This document shows positions 1-8,305 of a stretch of DNA of 40,562 bases, piece by piece. The stretch comes from Anaerocolumna sp. (lineage in GTDB: Bacteria; Bacillota; Clostridia; Lachnospirales; Lachnospiraceae), in the NCBI GenBank assembly GCA_029256725.1, contig JAQSXJ010000036.1, positions 1 through 40,562 of the forward strand. The letters are read 5' to 3'. The notes under the pieces are model-generated. The model ran no database searches. It was not told the origin of the DNA and saw only the letters and a program-made list of their open reading frames with translations. The position numbers and the translations under genes are program-made. Each line of letters begins with the position of its first letter. Position 1 is the stretch's first letter.

Positions 1-664
1 TCTTACCATTGATATAGATCCTCAGGGAAATACATCAAGCGGACTTGGAGTGAAGAAAAATGAGTTAAGTTTCACAGTCTATGACTTAATTATTGGTAAC
101 TGTAGTATAGAAGAATGTTTAATTGAAAATGTATATGAGAACTTATCATTACTTCCCTCAAATGTTAATTTAGCAGGTGCAGAAATAGAATTAATTGGTG
201 TAGAAGAGAGAGAGTTTATTCTAAAAAAAGAAATTGAAAAGATAAGAGATAAATATGATTTTATAATAATAGATTGTCCCCCTTCTTTAAATACTCTCAC
301 AGTAAACGCAATGACTACTGCAGATACGGTCTTAGTGCCAATTCAATGTGAGTATTACGCATTAGAGGGGTTATCACAGTTAATACATACTATAAATCTA
401 GTAAGACAAAGATTAAATCCTCAGTTAGAAATAGAAGGAGTAGTATTTACCATGTATGATGCCAGAACTAACTTATCCTTACAGGTAGTTGAAAATGTTA
501 AACAAAATCTTGAGCAAAATATTTATAAGACTATTATTCCAAGAAATGTACGTTTAGCAGAAGCACCAAGTCATGGATTACCTATTAATATATATGATCC
601 AAAGTCTGCTGGTGCTGAAGGATATAGAGATTTGGCAGATGAAGTAATAGAAAAGAAGTATTAA
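1..664 (+). CDS. parA: Chromosome-partitioning ATPase ParA (Soj), 5'-truncated by window edge
   Basis: ParA/MinD-family P-loop ATPase that binds DNA non-specifically and acts with ParB-parS in origin segregation. The reading frame is open from base 2, and the first visible residues include the DxDPQGN motif that follows the deviant Walker A box, so the start and the KGGxGKT loop lie upstream of the window. A GTG at base 50 in the same frame is internal, not the start. Walker B is visible as FIIIDCPPS, followed by the NAM..AD..LVPIQCEYYALEGL stretch typical of the family. About 220 residues are present out of a usual 250-260. The stop is followed 30 bases later by parB, so the two form one operon. 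Identification is from motifs and context. Confidence 0.96.
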   Translation, partial: LTIDIDPQGNTSSGLGVKKNELSFTVYDLIIGNCSIEECLIENVYENLSLLPSNVNLAGAEIELIGVEEREFILKKEIEKIRDKYDFIIIDCPPSLNTLTVNAMTTADTVLVPIQCEYYALEGLSQLIHTINLVRQRLNPQLEIEGVVFTMYDARTNLSLQVVENVKQNLEQNIYKTIIPRNVRLAEAPSHGLPINIYDPKSAGAEGYRDLADEVIEKKY

Positions 665-694
665 TTATGTGCGATAAAAGAAAAGGAGATAAAT

Positions 695-1633
695 ATGGCT
701 GTTTCTAAAAAGGGATTAGGTAAAGGCCTTGACTCTATGATTCCTGATAAAAGTGATACAAAGAAGAATACAGTTATTCCTGATAAAAGTGATACAAAGA
801 AGAATACAGTTAACGAAGGTAAAGAAAAAACTGATGTTTCACGTGAAACATTAGTTTTAATAAATGAGGTTGAACCTAATAGAAAACAACCAAGAAAGCA
901 TTTTGATGAAGACTCTCTTCATGAGTTATCCGATTCAATTAAACAATTTGGTGTGATCCAGCCACTGATAGTTCAAAAGAAAGATAAGTATTATGAAATT
1001 ATAGCTGGTGAAAGAAGATGGAGAGCAGCCAAGCAGGCAGGCTTAAAAGAAATACCAGTAATAGTAAAAAACTATACTCCTCAGGAAGTAATGGAAATTG
1101 CCATTATTGAGAATATACAAAGGGAAGATTTAAATCCAATAGAAGAGGCAATTGCATATCAAAATCTCATAAAAGAGTTTAATCTGAAACAGGATGAAGT
1201 TGCCGAAAGAGTATCCAAAAGCAGAACAGCAGTAACCAATGCTATGAGACTTTTAAAACTCAGTGAGAGAGTTCAACAGATGTTGATAGATGATATGATT
1301 TCAGGCGGACATGCCAGGGCTTTATTAGCTATTGATGATGAAGAGATACAATATCAGACAGCTATGATAGTGTTTGATGATAAATTGAGTGTTCGAGATA
1401 CTGAAAAATTAGTGAAAAAAATTACAACACAGATAAATGAAGTAAAAGAAGAAGTTGCTCCGGTAAAAGAGGATAGCTTTTTATATCGTGATATAGAAGA
1501 AAAGATAAAAAAAATAATGGGTACAAAAGTATCTATAAAAAAGAAAAATAATAATAATGGAAAAATAGAAATAGAGTATTATTCTGTAGAGGAATTAGAA
1601 AGAATTTTGGATTTATTTGAAACAATAAATTAA
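695..1633 (+). CDS. parB: Chromosome-partitioning protein ParB (Spo0J), 312 aa
   Basis: CTP-dependent DNA clamp that loads at parS sites and spreads. The N terminus (KKGLGKGLDSMIP, residues 5-17) is the conserved ParA-interacting peptide. The CTP-binding core carries GERRWRA (about residues 105-111) and ENIQRED (about 144-150). The helix-turn-helix follows at about 165-195 (QDEVAERVSKSRTAVTNAMR), and the C-terminal dimerisation region ends the protein. AAAGGAG precedes the ATG by a normal distance. The linker after the N-terminal peptide contains an exact duplication of 12 residues (IPDKSDTKKNTV twice), and right after it the gene encodes DVSRET across a perfect parS. It follows parA by 30 bases and precedes the DUF4446 gene by 13 bases. 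Confidence 0.97.
   Translation: MAVSKKGLGKGLDSMIPDKSDTKKNTVIPDKSDTKKNTVNEGKEKTDVSRETLVLINEVEPNRKQPRKHFDEDSLHELSDSIKQFGVIQPLIVQKKDKYYEIIAGERRWRAAKQAGLKEIPVIVKNYTPQEVMEIAIIENIQREDLNPIEEAIAYQNLIKEFNLKQDEVAERVSKSRTAVTNAMRLLKLSERVQQMLIDDMISGGHARALLAIDDEEIQYQTAMIVFDDKLSVRDTEKLVKKITTQINEVKEEVAPVKEDSFLYRDIEEKIKKIMGTKVSIKKKNNNNGKIEIEYYSVEELERILDLFETIN
740..811 (+). repeat. Perfect 36-bp in-frame tandem duplication in parB
   Basis: Two identical 36-base copies lie at 740-775 and 776-811. They encode the same 12 residues twice in the flexible linker between the ParA-binding peptide and the ParB core. The lack of any mismatch points to a recent slippage or duplication event. The number of copies could vary between strains. 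Confidence 0.97.
835..850. promoter_or_regulatory. parS: parS centromere site inside parB
   Basis: The 16-base sequence TGTTTCACGTGAAACA is a perfect palindrome and equals the Bacillus-type parS consensus with no mismatch. It lies in parB codons 47-52 (D-V-S-R-E-T). In Bacillus subtilis one parS also lies within spo0J, so the position is conserved. It is the nucleation site for ParB loading and condensin recruitment. No second copy was seen in the window. Confidence 0.96.
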
Positions 1634-1646
1634 AGGAGACCTTCTC

Positions 1647-2159
1647 ATGTTGTTAAATGATTACATAAGTGAATATATTGATTTTATTGTAATAGGTTTT
1701 GCTGCAATTCTGTTGATCATGTTTGTTTGTCTTATTATACTATTTGTGAAATCCAGTAAATTAAAGAAACGTTATAAGAAATTCATGGATGGAGCAGATG
1801 GTAAAAGTCTGGAAGTACAGTTTGAGAATAAATTCAATCAGCTGGAAGAATTGAAAGACCAAAGTAAAGTTCATGCTGAACAAATCAAAAAGATATTTGA
1901 GAATTTAGCAATAACTTATCAAAAAGTTGGTATAGTGAAGTATGATGCATTTCAGGAGATGGGAGGAAAATTAAGTTTTACACTGGCTATCTTGAATGAT
2001 GAAAATGATGGTTTTGTCCTTAACTCAATGCATTCTACCAGAGAAGGTTGTTATACTTATGTAAAAGAAATTATTAAAGGTGAATCTTTTGTAGTACTAT
2101 CATCCGAAGAAAAACTAGCGTTGGAAGAAGCGAAGAAAACCAGAAATTATATGGAGTAG
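1647..2159 (+). CDS. DUF4446 family membrane-anchored protein, 170 aa
   Basis: Function unknown. One N-terminal transmembrane helix (about residues 12-34) is followed by a basic stop-transfer stretch, a charged coiled-coil-like segment (about 50-90) and a compact C-terminal domain with YDAFQEMGGKLSFTLAILNDENDGFVL, the hallmark of DUF4446. TAAAGGAG ends 8 bases before the ATG. It is the third gene of the parA-parB operon, a common place for this family in clostridia, and the operon ends at the terminator at 2239-2270. A role in segregation or envelope is only suggested by the neighbours. Confidence 0.88.
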   Translation: MLLNDYISEYIDFIVIGFAAILLIMFVCLIILFVKSSKLKKRYKKFMDGADGKSLEVQFENKFNQLEELKDQSKVHAEQIKKIFENLAITYQKVGIVKYDAFQEMGGKLSFTLAILNDENDGFVLNSMHSTREGCYTYVKEIIKGESFVVLSSEEKLALEEAKKTRNYME

Positions 2160-2238
2160 TATTTTATATGTAGTAAGGTAATACATGCTATAAAATATTA
2201 TATATATAGTACAAGAGAAACTGAAAATTCAGAATACA

Positions 2239-2270
2239 AAAAGGCCGCCTGTTTTCACAGGCGGCCTTTT
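2239..2270. terminator. Bidirectional terminator between parB operon and adhE
   Basis: A 14-bp perfect stem with a TTTC loop: arms AAAAGGCCGCCTGT and ACAGGCGGCCTTTT. Flanking A and T runs allow it to work on both strands, ending the parAB-DUF4446 transcript and the convergent adhE transcript. Confidence 0.93.
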
Positions 2271-2312
2271 CAGGCAGGTTGTTTTGTAATGGGGATTCAT
2301 GTCATTTATATA

Positions 2313-4928
2313 TTACTTTTTAGCGGGTATATTACCTTTTCCGTAGAAGGCTGTTAAATATAAATCTTCTAACTCAGACACTAATGGAAGTCTGGGATTA
2401 GCAGTAGTACACTGGTCACCAAATGCTAAGTCTGCAAGAGGATTCACTTTGGTTAAGAAATCTTTTTCATCAAGTCCATACTCTTTTAAGGTTGCAGGAA
2501 TTTCAAGGAAAGCATTTAATTTTTCAATTTCTGTTGCAAGAATTTCAACAGCATCATCATTGTTCTTAGGAGCAAAGCCTAACTTCTTCATTAAGCTGAA
2601 TATCTTATCTCCCACAATGTAGTTCTCATATTTAGGCCATGATGTAAATTTGGTCGGGCAGGAGGTACCATTGTAACGAACTACGTGAGGAAGTAAGATT
2701 GCATTTGCGCATCCATGAGGTACATGATATTCACCGCCAAGTTTATGAGCCAAGGAGTGATTGATACCAAGGAATGCATTGGTAAATGCCATACCAGCAA
2801 TTGTTGATGCATTGTGCATTTTTTCTCTAGCTACGGGATCTTTTTCTCCAAATTCAAAGGATCTCTTCAGGTAAGTGAATACCATTTCGATAGCATGCAC
2901 TGCTAATGCATCTGTATAGTCAGAAGCAAGGATGGAGATATATGCTTCAATAGCATGTGTTAAAACATCCATACCGGTCCATGCAGTTGATTTCTTAGGT
3001 ACTGACATAACGAAATCAGGATCGATAATAGCAACATCAGGAGTTAACTCATAATCTGCAAGGGGATATTTCTTGTTCTCAGTTTTATCAGAGATTACGG
3101 CGAAAGAAGTAACTTCTGATCCGGTTCCGGAGGTTGTAGGAATAGCAACTAATTTAGCTTTCTTTCCTAACTGAGGGAATTTGTAAGTACGTTTTCTAAT
3201 ATCTAAGAACTTAAGAGACATGTTCTTGAAATCTGCATCAGGATTCTCATAGAATAACCACATACCTTTTGCTGCATCAATAGCAGATCCACCACCTAAT
3301 GCGATAATTACATCAGGTTTAAATTTATTCATGGAGTCTACGCCCATCATGATTGTCTCAAGAGAAGGATCGGGCTCTACCTGATCAAAGATTTCGCAGT
3401 GAACATATTCTTCTCTTTTTCTTAACTGATAAAGAACCTTATTTACATATCCAAGCTGTGTCATGGCAGGGTCAGTTACAATAAATGCTTTTGTTATATC
3501 AGGCATCTTGGAAAGATAAGCTGTTGAACCTGATTCAAAGTAAATCTTGTTAGGAATCTTAAACCATTGCATATTGTTTCTCCTCTTAGCCACACGTTTG
3601 ATATTTACCAGGTCAACTGCAGAAACATTGTGTGTTGTTGAGTTTCCGCCGTAAGATCCACAGCCGAGTGTTAAGGAAGGCATATTTGTATTGTATAAAT
3701 CACCAATTGCACCATGAGTAGAAGGAGAGTTAACAATGATACGTCCGGTCTTCATACGATTGGAGAACTCTTCGATAACTGTCTGGTTGGTTGAGTGAAG
3801 TACTGAGGAATGACCCATACCACCATTTGCTAACATTTTCTCACAAAGATTCATACCATCTTCCACATCTTTCGCTTTTACTACTGCTAAAACAGGGGAT
3901 AATTTTTCAATAGACAGTGGATATTCTGCTCCTACTCCATCAATCTCTGTGCATAAAATCTTTGTTTCTTTGGGAATTGTAAATCCAGCAAGAGCTGCGA
4001 TTGCTGCAGGTGACTGTCCAACTATGGCAGGATTTACTGATAATTTCTCAATATTTATTACAACTGGCTCTAATTTCTTTATTTCTTCTTTGGTTGCAAA
4101 ATAGCAGCCAGCTTTTTTCATAAGTTCGATTACTTCCTTATATACAGGAGCTTCAATAATAGCTGCCTGTTCAGAAGCACAAATCATACCATTATCAAAA
4201 GATTTAGAAAGTACAAGGTCATTTACAGCACGTTTTAATACAGCAGTTTTCTCAATAAAGCAAGGAACGTTACCAGGACCAACACCTAATGCAGGTTTTC
4301 CGGAGGAATATGCTGCTTTTACCATTCCAGGGCCACCGGTTGCAAGAATGCAGGCTACACCAGGATGATTCATTAATACTGAAGTTGCTTCTACGGAAGG
4401 ATATTCAATCCACTGGATACAGTCTTTAGGTGCACCGGCATTAATTGCTGCTTCATATAAAGTCTGTGCAGCTGCTTTGGAGCACTGCTGTGCACTTGGA
4501 TGGAAACCGAAAATTATGGGATTTCTTGTTTTAATACAGGAGATTATCTTGAACATTGTTGTTGAAGTAGGATTGGTTACTGGTGTTACACCAGCTACGA
4601 TACCGATTGGTTCAGCAACGGTCATATAATCTTCTTCTTCATTATCTTCTATAATACCAACTGTTTTCTGATACTTAATGGAGTGCCAGATATATTCTGT
4701 AGCGAAGATATTCTTTGTTATCTTATCTTCATAAATACCGCGTTGTGTTTCTTCTACTGCCATTTTAGCAAGGTACTGCTGTTTAGCAAGTCCGGCAAGT
4801 GCCATTTCATGAACGATAGTATCAATTTGATCCTGATTGTAATTCATAAACTCTTTCAGAGCTACCTGTGCATTCTTTACTAGTTGGTCTACATGTTCCT
4901 GGGGGGTAGGTTGTTTTTTCTCACTCAT
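2313..4928 (-). CDS. adhE: Bifunctional acetaldehyde-CoA / alcohol dehydrogenase AdhE, 871 aa
   Basis: Reduces acetyl-CoA to acetaldehyde and then ethanol with NADH, a main electron sink in fermentation; AdhE proteins form spirosomes. Residues 1 to about 445 are the aldehyde dehydrogenase domain with the catalytic Cys in NGMICASEQ (C250) and the glycine-rich [12 protein letters not shown] loop. The remainder is an iron-dependent alcohol dehydrogenase with [11 protein letters not shown] and the metal ligands in [10 protein letters not shown] and [16 protein letters not shown]. The length is normal for the family. The start is set by AAGGAGG at 4935-4941. A consensus promoter and Rex-type operators lie upstream, so redox control by NADH/NAD is likely. 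It is a single-gene transcript ending at the shared terminator. Confidence 0.98.
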   Translation of the reverse strand: MSEKKQPTPQEHVDQLVKNAQVALKEFMNYNQDQIDTIVHEMALAGLAKQQYLAKMAVEETQRGIYEDKITKNIFATEYIWHSIKYQKTVGIIEDNEEEDYMTVAEPIGIVAGVTPVTNPTSTTMFKIISCIKTRNPIIFGFHPSAQQCSKAAAQTLYEAAINAGAPKDCIQWIEYPSVEATSVLMNHPGVACILATGGPGMVKAAYSSGKPALGVGPGNVPCFIEKTAVLKRAVNDLVLSKSFDNGMICASEQAAIIEAPVYKEVIELMKKAGCYFATKEEIKKLEPVVINIEKLSVNPAIVGQSPAAIAALAGFTIPKETKILCTEIDGVGAEYPLSIEKLSPVLAVVKAKDVEDGMNLCEKMLANGGMGHSSVLHSTNQTVIEEFSNRMKTGRIIVNSPSTHGAIGDLYNTNMPSLTLGCGSYGGNSTTHNVSAVDLVNIKRVAKRRNNMQWFKIPNKIYFESGSTAYLSKMPDITKAFIVTDPAMTQLGYVNKVLYQLRKREEYVHCEIFDQVEPDPSLETIMMGVDSMNKFKPDVIIALGGGSAIDAAKGMWLFYENPDADFKNMSLKFLDIRKRTYKFPQLGKKAKLVAIPTTSGTGSEVTSFAVISDKTENKKYPLADYELTPDVAIIDPDFVMSVPKKSTAWTGMDVLTHAIEAYISILASDYTDALAVHAIEMVFTYLKRSFEFGEKDPVAREKMHNASTIAGMAFTNAFLGINHSLAHKLGGEYHVPHGCANAILLPHVVRYNGTSCPTKFTSWPKYENYIVGDKIFSLMKKLGFAPKNNDDAVEILATEIEKLNAFLEIPATLKEYGLDEKDFLTKVNPLADLAFGDQCTTANPRLPLVSELEDLYLTAFYGKGNIPAKK

Positions 4929-4945
4929 GGGAGTCCTCCTTATTT

Positions 4946-4963
4946 ATGTTAAATTCTTAACAA
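4946..4963. promoter_or_regulatory. Rex-type operator in adhE leader
   Basis: ATGTTAAATTCTTAACAA matches the clostridial Rex consensus TTGTTAA-N4-TTAACAA at 13 of 14 fixed positions. It lies between the adhE promoter and its ribosome site, where a bound repressor would block transcription. The consensus is from published clostridial Rex work; binding here is inferred. Confidence 0.8.
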
Positions 4964-4989
4964 TTAACTGCGCTGTTTATTACACTCCT

Positions 4990-5018
4990 AATATATCAAA
5001 TTGTTATTAATTTGTCAA
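4990..5018 (-). promoter_or_regulatory. Sigma-A promoter of adhE
   Basis: Read on the minus strand: TTGACA at 5018-5013, a 17-base spacer and TATATT at 4995-4990. The predicted start, near 4983, is about 20 bases upstream of the Rex-type operator. Confidence 0.8.
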
Positions 5019-5162
5019 ACTAATATTTTGTATATCGTGTATAAAATAACACCTAAATTTTTGTGCAATAAGTGCATAAAACATACATAATGCACAAGCC
5101 GTAAATCTGTAAAAATGCTAGTTTAACATATTGTATAAAAATTATGTCAAAATATAAAATTA

Positions 5163-5180
5163 TTGTTAAGTTATTAACAA
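5163..5180. promoter_or_regulatory. Perfect Rex-type operator between adhE and the HD-GYP gene
   Basis: TTGTTAAGTTATTAACAA matches TTGTTAA-N4-TTAACAA at every fixed position. It lies about 145 bases upstream of the adhE -35 box and 30 bases upstream of the -35 box of the divergent HD-GYP gene, so it could act on either or both. Confidence 0.82.
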
Positions 5181-5209
5181 AGGGTTAGAACAATTTTTCT
5201 GTACCTATA

Positions 5210-5238
5210 TTGACATTGCCGTTTTTATCCGATATTGT
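5210..5238 (+). promoter_or_regulatory. Sigma-A promoter of the HD-GYP gene
   Basis: TTGACA at 5210-5215, a 17-base spacer and TATTGT at 5233-5238, about 85 bases upstream of the start codon at 5323. Confidence 0.7.
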
Positions 5239-5322
5239 ATTAAGTAGGAACTAATATTATTTTCGTTGATAGTATACAAATGATAAGGATCATTACCCTT
5301 TGTATATACATGAGGTATCTAT

Positions 5323-6402
5323 ATGAGAAAGGTGTTACTTGATACAATCAAGGGACATGAATTGTTAGCCAGGGATATCATAACAGACAGCGGTATTGTG
5401 ATTATGTCAGCAGGAGCCCCTGTTAAGATAGAATATGCCAAGAAACTTAAAGAATTAGGTTATAGTTATATATGTGTAGAAGATGAATTATCCCAAGGCG
5501 TTAACGAAGAAGAGAATATTGAAGAAAAAATTAAATATGAATGCCAGGACATAGTACGGGAGGTTATAGAACGATATACTTATCAGGGATATGGTGAATT
5601 AGAGGAGATTAAAAATGTTGCAGAAAATATAATCTGCGACATTGTTAGCTCACCACACGTATTATATAGTATATCGGGTATAAGAAAAAAGAATGAGGGT
5701 ACATATGCCCATTCTTTAAATGTATGTGCCATGTCTGTTTTGATTGCATTGAGAATGAAATTAAGCAAAGATAAAGTACGACAGATTGCTCTGGGCAGCT
5801 TGCTTCACGATATGGGGTATAATCTGGTCAAGATTGATTATCAGAATTATAACTATTTAAAGAGCAGTAAAGAAGAGCAAAAGGAACTAATGAAACATGT
5901 TGTATATGGTTATTCTTCCGTTATTAAAGAAAACTGGCTTCCTGTAGCATCAAAAGATATTATATTGTGCCACCATGAAAGAATTGATGGTTCAGGATTT
6001 CCTTTTCATAAAAAGGGAGACAAGATTAAAATAGGAAGTAAGATTGTAGCTGTATGCGATGCTTTTGACAGCCTTGTATATGGTTTTCTGATACCAAAAC
6101 TTAAGGTACACCATGCTTTGGACTATATCGTAAGCCAAGCTGGTATAAAGTTTGATTTTGAAGTTGTTCATTGTTTTATAGAGCTAATTGCTGCATATCC
6201 TAATGGTACAGTTGTGGTAACCGATGAAGGTGAGACTGGAATCGTTTTAAGACAGAATACGAAATGCCCTACAAGACCGGTACTGCGTATGCTGACAGAT
6301 AGCAATGGACGCAATTATTCTAATTGGATCGAAAAGGATCTTAAAACAGACCTGTCTACTATGATTGTAGATACGATGGATACAGATGAATATATAGGGT
6401 AA
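5323..6402 (+). CDS. HD-GYP domain protein, probable cyclic-di-GMP phosphodiesterase, 359 aa
   Basis: Cytosolic metal-dependent phosphohydrolase of the HD-GYP class, which usually hydrolyses cyclic di-GMP. There is no membrane segment. The HD domain spans about residues 115-290: H130, the HD pair H162-D163, H192, H217-H218, and the signature HHERIDGSGFP close to the canonical HHExxDGxGYP. The HDIGK box reads HDMGY and GYP reads GFP, both conservative but noticeable. Flanking N-terminal (1-60) and C-terminal (295-359) segments resemble those of other clostridial HD-GYP proteins. It is transcribed alone, divergently from adhE, and shares the Rex-type spacer. The substrate is inferred from the family. 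Confidence 0.85.
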   Translation: MRKVLLDTIKGHELLARDIITDSGIVIMSAGAPVKIEYAKKLKELGYSYICVEDELSQGVNEEENIEEKIKYECQDIVREVIERYTYQGYGELEEIKNVAENIICDIVSSPHVLYSISGIRKKNEGTYAHSLNVCAMSVLIALRMKLSKDKVRQIALGSLLHDMGYNLVKIDYQNYNYLKSSKEEQKELMKHVVYGYSSVIKENWLPVASKDIILCHHERIDGSGFPFHKKGDKIKIGSKIVAVCDAFDSLVYGFLIPKLKVHHALDYIVSQAGIKFDFEVVHCFIELIAAYPNGTVVVTDEGETGIVLRQNTKCPTRPVLRMLTDSNGRNYSNWIEKDLKTDLSTMIVDTMDTDEYIG

Positions 6403-6646
6403 TTACTAATATAGGGACAAAATGCAACTATATTTCGTTTGCTATGGTCTAATATAGTATATTTTGTTAATATTGATATTATAGGATTATGGATTGCAAG
6501 CTTGTAAGCTTATAAGCTGGTTTCTGCAACGAAGGTTCTAATAGCAGTAATATAAGTAATACACAGTAATTTAACTTGTCATCAGATACAAAATATGATA
6601 TAAGTAATAGATATTCATTGATTTTCGTTTTTTGTGGGTATGTTAT

Positions 6647-7137
6647 ATAAGCTAACCTCCATATAATAGGATAATCTAATGATTGTATAAAGCAGGAGGT
6701 GGTGTGAAATAAATGATATTTCACACTTCTTATTTGAGCAGTACCGCAAGCGGGTTTGCGGTATGCGTGTGTTAATGTGGAAACATAAAAATTATTCCAC
6801 TTCTGATTGGAGCGCGCCAAGGCGCGAACGGTAGTTAGTGTGAAAAAGGGAAATTATTATTTTCACCTGCTGACCTAAATCCTTGTGTAAGCACGGTTAG
6901 GACATTAAATTGCTGGGAATAAGGAAATACTTGGTGAGTTTGATTATGCGAAGATAAGGTTACTTCTTATTTGAGCAGTATAGCAAGCCTGCTTATAATA
7001 TGTAAAAGGTTAGATTGAAAGATGGTTATTTTATCTATCTTTTTAAGCAGTATCGCGAGTCTGCTTGCGATATGCATAGGGATTAGGTTGAAAATGTTTT
7101 TCAACTTCTGATTTATGCAATATACAATAAGCTAACC
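6647..7137 (+). repeat. Degenerate array of two-hairpin repeat units upstream of the DUF3881 gene
   Basis: This 760-base spacer carries about five to six related units of 55-75 bases (6702-6776, 6777-6839, 6840-6957, 6958-7012, 7013-7086, 7087-7137). Most units start after TTAG or TTAA with a hairpin whose arms vary but pair: GTGTGAAAT with ATTTCACAC (6702-6726), GTGGAA with TTCCAC (6777-6800), GTGAAAA with TTTTCAC (6840-6866), GTTGAAAA with TTTTCAAC (7087-7105). Then comes CTTCTKATT, then AGCAG and a second hairpin: TACCGCAA with TTGCGGTA (6742-6763), TATCGCGA with TTGCGATA (7051-7072). Unit 2 instead has a CGCGC/GCGCG hairpin at 6813-6826. The array is bracketed by two ATAAGCTAACC copies (6647-6657 and 7127-7137). 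Function unknown. The left part (6403-6646) shows no gene. Confidence 0.8.
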
Positions 7138-7161
7138 AGTATATGCAGGAAAGAGGTTATT

Positions 7162-8052
7162 ATGCATAGTTTTTTAAGAGCGATCGGTTTTACAAACATG
7201 AAAGATAGATTAGATCTGGAGCGCCTGGTAAATCTGATTACAGAACAGCCTACGGACAAGAGGATATATACGCAGCAGGATGGCAGGATATTTGCTGAGA
7301 TAACGAAATTATTCAGTAAGCAGATTGGTGTTACAGTAAGAGGAGAATATGACAGCCAGGGTAAGTTTTACATGGAACATTATTTTCCTTATATAAAAGG
7401 AAGCTATATTAGCACCAAAGAAGAGGTATCTATTATAAAACGAGTAGACACAGATGCTTATACAGGTATGAGCGATGATGTCAGGTTAGGTGTTTCTTTG
7501 ATTTTTTATTTGCAGAATGTAGTTGATTATCTGAATGAGTCCAAGGATAAGAAGCAGTTTGACAGACCTTTCTCCATATATTTATCCGCATTATCTGTAT
7601 CAGGAAAGATACTTCTCCCCTTAGAAAGAGATGAAAAGCTAGCTAAGAGCAACACGGCAGAAGTTCAATACAGAAGGCAGCTGATTTCAGAAGCAAAGAA
7701 AGGTAATCAGGAGGCTATCGATAGTCTGACTATTGATGATATTGATATGTACGCTATGATTTCAAGACGTGCTAAAGTCGAAGATATCTATACAATCGTT
7801 GAGACCTCTTTTACGCCTTATGGCTCAGAATCTGACAATTATACTATCTTGGGTACCATAATTGACGTAGAAGTCCTTAAAAACGATATTACAGAGGAAG
7901 AGATGTATAATCTTAGTATCTCATGTAATGATGTTATCTTTCAGGTTACTATAAACAAAAGTGATTTATACGGAGAGCCATTGGTGGGCAGAAGATTTAA
8001 GGGAAATATTTGGCTTCAGGGATATGTTGATTTTCTGGGCATTAATGTATAG
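7162..8052 (+). CDS. DUF3881 family protein, 296 aa
   Basis: Function unknown; a soluble protein family found almost only in Lachnospiraceae and relatives. The N terminus MHSFLRAIGF is the recognisable family start. No signal peptide or transmembrane segment is visible, and the sequence is rich in charged residues with a mixed alpha/beta pattern. GAAAGAGG precedes the ATG by 8 bases. The gene is monocistronic: hairpin repeats lie upstream and a tRNA with its own promoter follows. The unusually long repeat-filled leader suggests post-transcriptional control, which is inference. Confidence 0.82.
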   Translation: MHSFLRAIGFTNMKDRLDLERLVNLITEQPTDKRIYTQQDGRIFAEITKLFSKQIGVTVRGEYDSQGKFYMEHYFPYIKGSYISTKEEVSIIKRVDTDAYTGMSDDVRLGVSLIFYLQNVVDYLNESKDKKQFDRPFSIYLSALSVSGKILLPLERDEKLAKSNTAEVQYRRQLISEAKKGNQEAIDSLTIDDIDMYAMISRRAKVEDIYTIVETSFTPYGSESDNYTILGTIIDVEVLKNDITEEEMYNLSISCNDVIFQVTINKSDLYGEPLVGRRFKGNIWLQGYVDFLGINV

Positions 8053-8088
8053 CAACAGTTATACTATCAAAAATATTATCATTTGGGG

Positions 8089-8117
8089 TTGACTATTTGT
8101 CCTTAAAAGAGTAGAAT
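8089..8117 (+). promoter_or_regulatory. Promoter of tRNA-Arg
   Basis: TTGACT at 8089-8094, a 17-base spacer and TAGAAT at 8112-8117, about 48 bases upstream of the mature tRNA 5' end. Confidence 0.7.
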
Positions 8118-8164
8118 ATTTTTGCTGTTATTTTAACAAATAACAGGGCTTTAAAATAAAGCAC

Positions 8165-8238
<74 letters not shown>

Positions 8239-8241
8239 CTT

Positions 8242-8280
8242 AAAAGGCTGTTGTAGATTACTACAACAGCCTTTTCTTTT
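8242..8280. terminator. Terminator after tRNA-Arg, shared with dacA
   Basis: A 15-bp perfect stem (AAAAGGCTGTTGTAG with CTACAACAGCCTTTT, loop ATTA) followed by TCTTTT. The A/T flanks make it usable for the convergent carboxypeptidase gene as well. Confidence 0.93.
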
Positions 8281-8305
8281 ACAATTAAATATTCTTTCAA
8301 TCATA

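Noticed and set aside
50..60. Start of parA at GTG 50
   Set aside because: The frame is open upstream and encodes the conserved DxDPQGN motif before this codon.
5040..5105. TGCA-rich stretch upstream of adhE as a further operator
   Set aside because: Several TGCA tetramers are present, but no palindrome fits a known regulator.
6479..6820. 113-codon minus-strand frame over the repeat region
   Set aside because: It runs across hairpin repeats, has no ribosome site and no family resemblance; the inverted repeats alone explain the open frame.
6690..7137. CRISPR array
   Set aside because: Repeats are degenerate, hairpin-forming and lack regular unique spacers; no cas genes are nearby.
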